A stretch of DNA of 64,000 nt from Tenrec ecaudatus (taxonomy: Eukaryota; Chordata; Mammalia; Afrosoricida; Tenrecidae). The position numbers and the translations under genes were made by a program. Under the pieces are notes generated by a model. The model was not told the DNA's origin and did no database searches. It saw only the letters and a program-made list of their open reading frames with translations. Location: NCBI RefSeq assembly GCF_050624435.1, contig NC_134530.1, forward strand, positions 147,996,221 through 148,060,220, read 5' to 3'. Below, piece by piece: positions 54,790 to 64,000 of the stretch. Every line of letters begins with the position of its first letter. The first letter of the stretch is position 1.

Positions 54790-56525
54790 TTGTAGAATCG
54801 TGTTGTTGTTTTGTTGTATATTGTTGCTTAGTTTTGCTCTGTCTTGTTTTTGTGTGTGTTATTATCTCCACAGGTCTGTCTAAATAAGATAGGCTGGATG
54901 AACAATGTGGAGGAGAAAACAATGGGACTGAGTTCCGGGAGGGGACATGGGATAGGAGGAGGTGGGGGGAAAGGAAGTGTTAACAAACCCAGGGACAAGG
55001 GAACAACAAGTGATCCAAATTTGTAGTGAGGAGGGTGTGGGAGGCCTGGTAGGGCATGATCAAGGATAATGTAACAAAGAGGTATTGCTAAAACCCAGGT
55101 GGGGACAGAGCATCATAGTGGGACAGGAGGAACATCAAGGGAAATAGAGGAAAGAGCTGGGAGGCAAAGGGCAGTTATAGAGGTCTAGACAAAGACATGT
55201 ACATATGCAAATATACATATGAGGATGAAGAATAGATCTATGTGCCTATATTTATAGGTTTAGTATTAAGGTGGCAGAAGGACTTTGGGCTTCCACTCAA
55301 GTACTCCCTCAATGCAAGAATACTTTCTTCTATTAAATTGGCATTCTATGATGCTCACCCTCCTGACACAACCGCTAAAGACAAAGTGGGTGAATAAGCA
55401 AATGTGGTGAAGAATGCTGATGGTGCCTGACTATCAAAAGAGATAGCATCTGGGGTCTTAAAGGCTTGACTATAAACAAGCAGCCATCTAGCTCAGAAAC
55501 AACAAAGCCCATATGGAAGAACACACCAGTCTGTGTGATCACAAAGTTCCAAAGGGATCAGTTATCAGGCATCAAAGAAGAAAAAATCATATCATTGGGT
55601 GCACACCTCCATGATATGATCGTCGAGGACAAACAGGTGCATAAGCAAATGTGGCGAAGAAAGCTGATGGTGCCCGGCTATCAAAAGGTATCACGTCTGG
55701 GGTCTTAAAGGCTTGAAGGTAAACAAGCGGCCATCTAGCTCAGAAGCAACAAAGTCCACATGGAGGAAACACACCAGCCTGTGTGATCACGAGGTGCCGA
55801 AGGGATCAGGTATAAGACATCATCAAAACAAAAAAATCTTACCATAGTGAATGAGGGGGGGAGTGCAGCATGGAGACCCAAAGCCCATTTGTCAACCACT
55901 GGAGATCCCCTTCCAGAGGCCCTCTCTAGGGGAGGAGATGAGTCAGTCAGGGTGTGATGTAGCACAGATGAAGAATACAGCTTTCCTCTAGTTCCTAAAT
56001 GCTCCTCCCTCTTCTCCCCCCGCCCCTCCCCTTCCCCCCCACTCCCCCGACTATCATGACCCAAATTCTACCTTGCAAGTCTGGATAGAGCAGAGGATGT
56101 ACAGTGGTACAGATAGGAGCTAGAGGCACAGGGAATCCAGGGCGGATGATACTTCCAGGACCAGTGGTGTGAGTGGCAATACTGGAAGGGTAGAGGGAGA
56201 GTGGGTTGGAAAGAGGGAACTGATTACAAGGATCTACATGTGACCTCCTCCCTGGGGGATGGACAACAGAAAAGGGGGTGAAGGGAGATATCAGATAGGG
56301 CAAGATATGACAAAATAATAATTTATAAATTATCAAGTGCTCATGAGGGAGGGGGGAGCGGGGAGGGAGAGGAAAAAAAGAGGGCCTGATGCCAAGGGCT
56401 TAAGTGGAGAGCAAATGCTTTGAAAATGATGAGGGCAATGAATGTACAGATGCACTTTATACAACTGGTGTGTGTATGGATTGTGATAAGAGTTGTATGA
56501 GCCCCTAATAAAACGTTTTTTTTTT
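54790..56525 (+). mobile_element. L1 LINE 3' end, sense, with duplicated 3'UTR module (copy i)
   Basis: Starts near 'cgtgttgttgttttgttgt' and ends 'gagcccctaataaaacg' plus a tract of T/A. The module containing 'gatggtgcc(t/c)g(a/g)ctatcaaaag' occurs at about 55415 and again at 55665. The joint 'atcattgggtgcacacctcc' is shared with copy c, so both belong to one subfamily. Confidence 0.88.
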
Positions 56526-57009
56526 TTTAATTGTAGATTCAGAGGAGAGAATACTGACAGCATTGAGATGCAGGAAGGGGAAGCTTCAAAGGTGTAGAGT
56601 TACAAAGCTCATGGATTTGGGGGGGGACAAGGAAGACAACCAGCTGATACACGTCAGGGAGCCCTGGCAATCTACGGGATGCACACTGAAGAGGTGTGAC
56701 CTCTGTGCTTAGTTCATAGGTAATGGTGCACGTGTCACATGGGTTTTAGTTGAGGGCTGTGGTGATCGAAACTATGTTAGAAAACAATCAATATGATAGC
56801 TATGGAGGAGTCGAAAGAGTTTAAAAAAATAAAAAGCAGAAGTGTTTCCATGATGATGGCCCACAATGAGCGTTTGGATCAAAGGCTGTCAAAAGGAGAC
56901 CCTCCTTTCCTAATGCTTTTTGTTCTTGTGTGCCATCCCATGGGTCCTGACCATGTGGATCATCACTACCCAGAGGGCTTCCTGGGCTGGAGAGTTCATA
57001 GGAGCAGAC
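56526..57009. other. Unassigned DNA
   Basis: Nothing recognised. Confidence 0.4.
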
Positions 57010-57011
57010 GA

Positions 57012-57168
57012 AAACCAAACACGAAACTAAACTCACAGCCAATTGATTCCAACTCATAACGACCCTACAGAATAGGGTAGAACTAGCCAGAGACTATAAC
57101 TCTATGGGAGTAGAAAGCCTCCTTTTCCTCCCTAAGAGTGGCGTTGATTTTGAACTGCTGAAGTTGTG
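57012..57168 (-). repeat. AfroSINE, antisense, partial
   Basis: 'aaactaaactcacagccaat', 'taacgaccctacagaatag', 'actctatgggagtagaaagc', ending near 'gaagttgtggttcaca'. Confidence 0.85.
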
Positions 57169-57169
57169 G

Positions 57170-58050
57170 TTCACAGTATTTTGTGATGCTCACCTTCCTG
57201 ACACAATTGTTGAATCAATATGGGTGCATAAGCAAATGTGAAGAAAGCTGATGGTGCCCGCCTAACAAAAGATATAGCATCTGGGGTCTTAAAGGCTTAA
57301 AGATAAACAAGTGGCCATCTAGCTCAGAAGCAACAAAGCCCACGTGGAAGAAGCACACCGCCTATGTGATCATGAGGCGTTGATGGGATCAGGTATCAGG
57401 CATCAAAGACCCAGAGCAAAAAATATCAATGTGAATGAGGGAGAGTGCAGAGTGGAAACCCAAAGCCAGTCAATTGTAGACAATTGGACATCCCCTTACA
57501 GAGGGTCACAAGGAAGAGAAGAGCCAGTAAAGGTGCAGTGTAGCATCGATAAAACATACAACTTTCCTCTAGTTCTTTAATCCTCCTCCCCCTCCCCATC
57601 ATAACCCCAATTCTACCTTACAAATCTGGCTAGATCAGAGCATGTACACTGGTACAGATAAAAGCTGGAAACACAGGGAATCCAGGACACATAAACCCCT
57701 AAGGACAAAAATGAGAGTCGCAATACCAGGAGGGGAAGGGGAAGGTGGGGGTATAAAAGAGGAACCGATCACAATGATCAACATATAACCCTCTCCCAGG
57801 AGGATAGACAACCAAAGAGTGGGTGAAGGGAGACATCGGTCAATGTAAGACATGGGAAAAAAATAATAAATTATCAAGGTTTCATGAGGGAGGGAAGGTG
57901 GGAGAGGGGGAAAGTGAGCTGATACCAAGGACTCAAGTAGAAAGAAGATGTTTTGAAAATGATGATGGCAACAAATGTACAAATGTGCCTGACACAATGG
58001 ATGGATTGTGATAACAGCTGTATGAACTCCCAATAAAATTATATTTTAAA
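57170..58050 (+). mobile_element. L1 LINE 3' end, sense (copy j)
   Basis: 5'-truncated start near 'tgatgctcaccttcctgac', a single module copy, and 3' end 'gaactcccaataaaattat' with an A-rich tail. Confidence 0.87.
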
Positions 58051-58239
58051 AAAAGAAAAAAGAGGTTCAAATGGATTAAGTCTTTGGAGAATCCCATGTG
58101 TCCATTGCCCAGGGATGGGAATGGCCACGCTATCTAACAGAGTGCATTGGGAAAGTGGATTCATGTTGATGTCGTGAGGTTAAATCTAACACCTTACCAT
58201 TTGTTCTCCCTTTTGAACCATTGTAAGTTTTTTCTAGTT

Positions 58240-58545
58240 TGTCTTATTTCTGTTTCATTTGGATTGAGGTTTTTTGGTGTTTTGTCTTGTTACTTTTAAA
58301 TGTTTTTCTTTATGTGAAATCCAGAATAGGTAAATCTATAGAGATGGCAATTGGGTCAATAGTTTCTTAGGGCTATGGTAGAGGAGATTGGAGAGCTAAT
58401 AATAATGAGTGCTAAATGAGGAAAATGTTCTAAAATCTACTGGGGTGATGATTGCACAATTCTTTTAAAATATATTTAAACCAGTGAATTGTATGTCATG
58501 TGAATTATGTGTCAATAAAACTGTTAAAAAATTTAAAATCCTTAT
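58240..58545 (+). mobile_element. Old L1 3' end, sense
   Basis: 'aggtaaatctatagagatgg', 'gggtgatgattgcacaattc', 'gaattatgtgtcaataaaac' and an A-rich tail. It shares its terminus with 33600-33690 and 54170-54280. Confidence 0.7.
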
Positions 58546-58747
58546 ATACCCACACTGATACAACATACTTCATAAAATTGCTTTTGAAATGTAAATGGAA
58601 CAATCTACATAAAAAAGAAAAGGAAGGGTTAATTGGTAGCTGATAGGGGAGAAAGAGGCATGCCTGTGTCATATGAAAGACAAACTCAGGTTATATAAAC
58701 CTTTAGAATATAAAATGTGATGTTTTAAAATTGTAATGCAATGTTTG

Positions 58748-58935
58748 CTGGGCAATTATTATATGTTGGTTCCCTTGCATTTCAAGTGCCTAATATCTTT
58801 GAGCCAGGTGGCAACCTTATGAAATGTTATCTTTTTTTTTTAGTATTATTTTACAGACGAACAGACTGAGGCAAAGAGCGGTTCGATAGTTTACTCCAAA
58901 CCCATAGCAAGTGACAGAGCTGAACTGTTAAAACC
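58748..58935 (-). repeat. MIR SINE, antisense
   Basis: 'ttttacagacgaacagactg' followed by 'aggcaaagagcggttcgat' and 'agcaagtgacagagctgaac'. Confidence 0.78.
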
Positions 58936-58949
58936 CATCATCTGAACTA

Positions 58950-59088
58950 GAGAAATGAGGTTTTCTGCTTCCATAGAGTGTCACTGGTTTGGAAATCCAG
59001 CAGGGCAGTTCCTCTCTGTCCTATAGGGTCGCTTTGAGTCAGAATTGACTCGATGGCAGTGAGTTTGGTATTTTGGTTTGTTTTGGGT
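58950..59088 (+). repeat. AfroSINE 3' half, sense
   Basis: 'cctctctgtcctatagggtc' followed by 'gctttgagtcagaattgac' and 'tcgatggcagtgagtttgg'. The head is missing. Confidence 0.88.
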
Positions 59089-59113
59089 TGACCAATAAAA
59101 TGTACTGGTTCTG

Positions 59114-59129
59114 CACACACACACACACA

Positions 59130-59166
<37 letters not shown>
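59114..59166. repeat. (CA)n microsatellite
   Basis: About 26 ca units with one cata interruption. The Cys/Val-rich minus-strand frames crossing it are artefacts of the repeat. Confidence 0.97.
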
Positions 59167-59167
<1 letters not shown>

Positions 59168-59345
59168 ACTCCCTTTGATGGAGTGTTGATTCTGATTCCT
59201 AGCAACCCCATGTGTTGGTACAGAGCAAAACTGCTCCATGGCCATAGAGCTTCCTTGGCTGCAATCTTTCTGAGGAAGAACCCCAGTGGATAGCTGCCAC
59301 CACCAGCCTCTCTGAGGGAGAAAGTAAGCCAGTAAGACTCTCTTC
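59167..59345 (-). repeat. AfroSINE, antisense, diverged
   Basis: 'gattctgattcctagcaacc' (reversed tail) and 'agagcaaaactgctccatgg' are recognisable. The reversed middle and head are eroded. Confidence 0.65.
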
Positions 59346-59390
59346 TGCTGCTGGGTGTGTTGAAGCCACCAACCCCAGAGCAGCAGATGA

Positions 59391-59740
59391 CTGTAACCAG
59401 GGACCTGGTGCTGCATTGTGATTGTGGCCTTTTGTTCTTGAGGATTAGATGGGGTTGGTTGTATCTTACAGCCTTCAATCAATACCCTCCCCCTAGAACA
59501 CAATGGGGCTGTCGACTGTTTTGTGATGGAATTTATCCCTTTAGTTTAAGACTTTGTTTCTGGAGATTAAAATGCAAATCTGTAACCTTCTCTCTACTCA
59601 GTAACTCTCTGGAGATAGCCCTCAATGCTTTGAAAGATTCTAGCCCTGCCAAACAAATATTATTTATTAATTAAGTTCAGTTTCCCTTAGACAACCAGGA
59701 CTACCAAATTGAATTGATGGGACTCAACCCAAGACTGAGT
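59391..59740. other. Unassigned DNA
   Basis: Nothing recognised. Confidence 0.4.
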
Positions 59741-59744
59741 TACG

Positions 59745-60062
59745 GAATATGAAGAGTACCACGGAGTGGGAAAAGAACCAACAGATCTGTCTTGGAACAG
59801 GTACGACCGGAGTGCTCCTTAGAGGCAAGGATGGCAAGTCTTCATCTTACAGGCTTCGGGCATGCTGTCAGGAGAGACTGGTCCTGGAGAAGGGCATCAG
59901 GCTTGTAAAGTGGAGGGGCAATGGAAAAGTGCAGGCCCTGGATGAGATGGACCGACACAGTGGCTGCAATGAGGGGCTCACACATAAGAACAATTGTGAG
60001 GGTGGCAGGACCAGGCAGGGTTTTCTTTTGTTGTGCACAGGGCCACTCACCAACAACAAAAG
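59745..60062 (+). pseudogene. RTE LINE 3' coding end
   Basis: The plus-strand frame 59749-60201 contains blocks seen at the end of the RTE ORF: ICLGTGTTGVLLRGKDGK near 59785-59840, then CCQERLVLEKGIRLVKWRG near 59860-59920. The tail 'caatgaggggctcacacata' and 'aacaattgtgagggtggc' aligns with 1286-1320. It is a 5'-truncated RTE insertion. The frame continues past the element only by chance. Confidence 0.82.
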
Positions 60063-60580
60063 CAATGGTCACTTTCTATCAGGGTCCCCTGGGAAGAGGA
60101 GAATCACTGTCAGACATTCATTAACACCCCCATTGACATTCCAGGGTAGGCCAGGGCTAGGGGCGGTGGGCTTAGATCTAGGACTCATCCCCTCCCCTTG
60201 AAAATTCATGCTTTAATCTTGTCCTGTTGTTTAGGTTAGAAAAACAGAGCATCCTGGGCTTTCTGGGGAGATCAGTCCAGATAGGAAGGGAGCTGAGATG
60301 GGGAAGAGAACAGAGCACCTGAGAATGAGAGCAGAAGAAAGAGAGGAAGGAAGAGTGAGGAGGAGGAGGGAGGCCCCCCTGGGAGTTCTCTTACCTGAGG
60401 AATGAAACTGTAGTTTTCAGTTAATTAACCAAATCAGAGCCCCACACAGTTTCTACTGGGAACAAGGCCTTGTTCAAGGATACGAAGATCTTGGACTCTT
60501 GTCTGCACTGGTGCCCATTGGTGGTTGTCACTTCCTCTCATTACCCACAAAACCCCAAATGCTCAAGGGCACAAAGGGAA
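60063..60580. other. Unassigned DNA with an AG-rich patch
   Basis: Purine-rich at 60280-60370. Nothing else is recognised. Confidence 0.4.
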
Positions 60581-60582
60581 TA

Positions 60583-60798
60583 CAGTACTTATTATGATTT
60601 TGAGTCTTCTGACTCATAGCGCCCCGGTAGGACAAGAGTAGAACTGCCCATAGGATTTCTGAGGTTGTAAGTCTTTATGGAAGTTACATCTTTATGGACT
60701 GCTGCATCTTTATCCCATAAAGGGGTTAGTGGGTTTGAACCATTGACCTATAGGTTAGCAGCCCAAAGTTTAACCCACTGTGCCGCTAGGGTTCCTTA
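60583..60798 (-). repeat. AfroSINE, antisense
   Basis: 'cttctgactcatagcgccc', 'agtagaactgcccatagga', 'gttagcagcccaaagttta', 'gtgccgctagggttcctt'. Confidence 0.9.
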
Positions 60799-60811
60799 TA
60801 CATGAGACACC

Positions 60812-61040
60812 CCAAACCAAACTCATTGCCATCAAGTCAATTCTGACTCATAGCAACCTTATAGGGCAGTGTAGAACTCATGAGTTTCTGAGACTGTAAC
60901 TCTTTTTTTTTTTAGACTGTACCTCTTCATGGGAGTCAAAAACCCCATCTTTTTCATGAGGAGCAAGTTGGTGGTTTTCAACTGCTGGCCTTGTGGTTAG
61001 CAGCCATCTAGTAACCCCCTATGCCACCAGGCCTCCTTAT
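60812..61040 (-). repeat. AfroSINE, antisense
   Basis: 'accaaactcattgccatcaa', 'gactcatagcaaccttatag', 'gccttgtggttagcagccat', 'gccaccaggcctcctt'. A short poly-T duplication interrupts the middle near 60903-60915. Confidence 0.9.
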
Positions 61041-61718
61041 ACACAAGCTAGGATATGTTAAAGTAACAGGCAGTGAATGCAGATTATGTGTTAAAAAATT
61101 TGAGGCCTCTTCTGTATTGATTAAAAGGCCTCAGAATCGATGACTTGGCATCATGCACAGGTTTCAGAAATTCAAGCTTGCTTTCTCTAAGAAGTCATGG
61201 TTGAAATACACTTAGAGACCTCAGCTATTTTCAGTTGACAATGTGAGTCTGCTAAACAAAAGCGCATGACCATGGTGGATTTGCTGACGTCAAGGGAATA
61301 TAGAATGTTGGCAAACCCACCCCGATTTGGTTCTGACTGCTTCCATTTGGTTTTTCCAACATCACCGCGATTCATTTCGGAGAGGGGAATCATTCTTTTC
61401 AATATAAAGATGACCAAGAAGGAACTAAGTGGCATCATTCCCCGTTAGACCTAAGACATGAGCTTTCTTTATTTCTGGTTTTAGAATCTTTGTTCCAAAT
61501 CCAGCCTGGTGGAATGCCTGGTGTTTCGGGGTCTGGCTTTGGCTTCAAGGGCCTGCCTGGCTTCCTGTTTTGTTTGTTTGCCCAAAGCCAGATGCTGAGT
61601 CACAGGGCCAGCAAACGTTCCTTATCAGCAAACATTCCTCTCTGCTTCCTCCAGCAGATGGCAGGGAAGAAGGTGGACTCCCTAGCACTATTGGAAGTGC
61701 TGAGTAAGACCACTGACA
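61041..61718. other. Unassigned DNA
   Basis: Nothing recognised. The short frames at 61187-61448 are unsupported. Confidence 0.4.
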
Positions 61719-61719
61719 T

Positions 61720-61752
61720 AACAAACAAACAAACAAACAAACAAACAAACAA
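61720..61752. repeat. (AAAC)n microsatellite
   Basis: About eight aaac units. Confidence 0.95.
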
Positions 61753-62066
61753 GCAAAAGTAGTCCTCAAGCAGAGTCAATGTATGCTGCTGATTCATAGA
61801 TACAATTCCTGGGTTTCTGAGTCCCTCAATTTGAGAGTATGCAATAAAGCAGAGCCACCTGCCTCTATTATAGACCATTTCAAAATCCAAATAATGGCCA
61901 AGGGGTACATGCTAGTTCTCTTTCCTGCATTCTCAGGTCATCATTGCAGTACAGGGGCCTGTCCCTGAGAAACTGGTTTGGACAGGTCAGGGTGGAGGGG
62001 TTCCAGAGACAGGAGTTTAAAATCAATGACGGTTTATCTGATTTCCCTGGAATTAGGCAGGAGCAC

Positions 62067-62735
62067 TGTGATAGTGAGGTTTATTGTGCCAACCTGGCCA
62101 ATAGGAACATATGGGATTAATCAGGTCGCATTTTGATTGGCGGGCAAAGAGATAAATGACTCTGCAAGGCCCGCTCCCCTCTCTCTTGCTCTCTGGTGCC
62201 CGGACCAACGTGCTGTTGCTTTAGCTAGTTCTCTGCCTCAACCTATGTGGTACACTACCCATGGGCCAAGCCAACCTGTGGATCGTGGATCGTGTAGCTA
62301 GAGCTTGAGGCTTCTTTGAGACCTGCTTTACCATGGTGCTGGTGCGTATGTACATCGCTTGAGTTTGAGGTTGGTGGACCTGTCGCCTTGCATTGCTTGA
62401 GTTCGATATCCCATCTGGGCCTGCTTCACTAAGCTCCTGACTTACTGACTGTTGGTGACTCACCCTGCTGCTTGCTGCCTGTGTGCAGACTCTGCTTGCC
62501 TTGCCCGAGGGAAGACTCTACTGTCTGCTTCCTTGACCTTGGGCGCCGGCAGCTCATGTGAATTGAAGGACTTCCAGTATATTAACTGTTCCACAAAAGT
62601 GATTTGAACTGAGCCTTCTGTACTGCTGTGCAGTCTAATTAGCTATTGCATTCCTTCTTGCTGTAGAAACCTATCCTCTTATATATATAATCATGTCTTC
62701 TGGTTTTGTTTCGCTAGAGAACTCTGCCTAACACA
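62067..62735 (+). mobile_element. Solo LTR, ERVL-type, with perfect 5-bp target duplication
   Basis: It begins tgtgatagtgaggtttattg and ends gaactctgcctaacaca. The 5-bp flanks agcac (62062-62066) and agcac (62736-62740) are identical. A 5-bp duplication suits class III (ERVL) integrases. The 669 bp contain no coding frame of note. The frame at 62221-62463 on the minus strand is incidental. Confidence 0.82.
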
Positions 62736-62789
62736 AGCACTAACTAAGCACCAACATCATGAAAAAACAGGATCATCAGATGGGCAACG

Positions 62790-63010
62790 TCTTGGCCACG
62801 CTTCTTCACCTGATCAGTCAGCTCAGCCATCCCTTCCTCAGGGAAGCCTTCCTTATCCCCTCCTTCTTCCCCAGCAGTCTGGGTTATCGGCTGGCTGCCC
62901 TCTCACCCCTCCTTAACCTCTTGGGCAGCACTGACATTAGTGGACTGTGTGTGCACTGACTGCCTTTGCCTTTGCCCCAGCAGGCCAGGTTTCTTCATGT
63001 CATCTCTGAC
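62790..63010 (+). repeat. Possible L2 fragment
   Basis: 'cttcctcagggaagccttcc' in a C/T-rich context resembles the L2 3' region. The match is short. Confidence 0.3.
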
Positions 63011-63044
63011 ACCCACCGGAAGCTCTGGGCTATGCTGTGAATTC

Positions 63045-63210
63045 CACTCATGGGCAAAAGCTATGTGCTGAACTACTGACCCAAAGCTTGCTTGCTCGAA
63101 CCCAGTGAGAGGTGCCTTGGAAGAGAGGCCTGGCAATCTGCTTCCCTCTCGGGTGCAGTTCTACTCTGCACGCAGGGGGATACCATGAGTTGGAATCGAC
63201 TCTACAGGGT
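63045..63210 (+). repeat. AfroSINE-related SINE, sense, diverged
   Basis: 'agctatgtgctgaactactg', 'aagagaggcctggcaatctg' and the tail 'gagttggaatcgactctac' occur in order. Confidence 0.75.

Positions 63211-63212
<2 letters not shown>

Positions 63213-63248
<36 letters not shown>
63213..63248. repeat. (AC)n microsatellite
   Basis: About 18 ac units directly at the 3' end of the preceding SINE. Confidence 0.97.
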
Positions 63249-63253
<5 letters not shown>

Positions 63254-63962
63254 TATCAGTTTGCTTGTGGAAAGAAGGAAAGGAAAGAACGGGAAGAGAA
63301 GAAGAGAGAAGTAAGGGCAAGGAGTAAGGAGGGTCCCACTGACCCTCCTGCTCACTTTCCCCCACAGTCTACTCTCTCCATGCGACTCCCACCCTGCTCT
63401 GCTGGAGGTGAGAACAGTCTCCCGCCCACTTCTCAGACAAGGAGCCACAGTAGTGGTTTCTGAGCCTGAAAGAAAGAATATTTCTAGTTCCCGCTTGGTC
63501 AAAGTTTCTTCCTCTGTTCCAGTGGCCTGGCACCAAAGACTCCAGCACGGCAGAGAGCTTGTGCAGACACAGCCCACGTTTCTGTGCCAACAGGGCATGT
63601 TGAAAGGGTTCTCCCATTCCCGGCAAAGATGACTCGCTGTGTTCTGAGCCGAATCTGGCTGTCTTCAGGCAATGTTGACCGGTCTCGCTCGGGCGTCGAC
63701 AGGCCACGTGACTCCAGGTTTCCCTTCGTTTCCCTTTGTTCAGCAGAGAATGACTCCCTGTTTAAAACATCAACTTACGATTTATGAGTAAGTTGCGTCA
63801 AGGGTGTCACAACCAGCATTTTACAACTGAAATCAGAGTAGACGGGTCGGTGGTAAGATAAGGATTGTTTGGTGAAACTTGGTTTGGGTTACTGACCACA
63901 GTATAAAATAGAGGTCTTGCTACGTGTTGAGGTAAAACACTTTAAGAGACATGGGACTAGAT
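63249..63962. other. Unassigned DNA
   Basis: Purine-rich at 63265-63335. No gene or named repeat is recognised. Confidence 0.4.
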
Positions 63963-64000
63963 CAGGGGTGTCAAACTGGCTGCCCTCGGGCTGCATGCGG
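63963..64000 (+). mobile_element. hAT-like transposon terminus, cut by window end
   Basis: 'caggggtgtcaaactggc' followed by GC-rich sequence resembles the terminal inverted repeat of hAT/Charlie-like elements. The rest lies outside the window, so family and length are unknown. Confidence 0.5.

Noticed and set aside
58981-59503. Long minus-strand frames of 165 and 154 codons
   Set aside because: They are kept open by the CA microsatellite and AfroSINE halves. The Cys-Val runs are repeat artefacts.
63092-63463. 123-codon frame near the end
   Set aside because: It is composed of a diverged SINE, an AC microsatellite and a purine-rich patch.

Overview
This window is a eukaryotic, mammalian stretch with no convincing intact protein-coding gene. 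I found no open exon chain, no CpG-island promoter and no prokaryotic-style operon. It is almost wall-to-wall interspersed repeats of an afrotherian kind. AfroSINE-type tRNA SINEs occur on both strands, RTE-type LINE fragments are frequent, and many L1 copies share a long lineage-type 3'UTR. Three short hAT elements with SPIN-type ends are also present. AfroSINE plus SPIN points to a tenrec (Echinops telfairi or a close relative): AfroSINEs define Afrotheria, and SPIN elements are known from tenrec among afrotherians. The species call is inference.

Layout. 1-1392: a decayed RTE LINE reverse-transcriptase fragment. 1488-3500: antisense L1 3' end. 3500-9300: thinly populated DNA with MIR, AfroSINE and old L1 pieces and a possible solo LTR. 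9310-11340: antisense L1 3' end with a duplicated 3'UTR module. 12086-20120: three head-to-tail copies of a ~2.1 kb unit, two of them later interrupted by L1 and LTR insertions. 20316-22107: a near-perfect U1 snRNA retropseudogene, followed by a 5'-truncated L1 that reuses the same target site.

22830-27083 (minus strand): a decayed class I endogenous retrovirus with one LTR, a tRNA-Phe-type primer-binding site, gag matrix, capsid and nucleocapsid remnants, a protease scrap, RNase H and integrase. It has no recognisable RT core, env or second LTR. Its LTR abuts an antisense RTE endonuclease region (27084-28334). 28949-29550: solo LTR. 31290-33760: a deeply nested nest (L1, LTR, SINE/RTE, SPIN, plus a Tigger element). 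33760-43900: L1 3' ends, AfroSINEs, MIRs and unassigned DNA. 43907-44457: an RPL23A processed pseudogene. 45160-54470: AfroSINEs, several solo LTRs and two SPIN copies. 54790-58545: three sense L1 3' ends. 58550-64000: AfroSINEs, an RTE fragment, a 669-bp solo LTR with a perfect 5-bp target duplication, microsatellites, and the start of another hAT-like element cut by the window edge.

Functionally the elements relate as parasites and hosts. RTE and AfroSINE share a 3' tail, consistent with RTE machinery mobilising the SINE. L1 machinery accounts for the L1 copies and for the U1 and RPL23A retrocopies. The DNA transposons moved by cut-and-paste. All boundaries were read by eye and should be taken as +/- 10-30 bp unless a target duplication is quoted.
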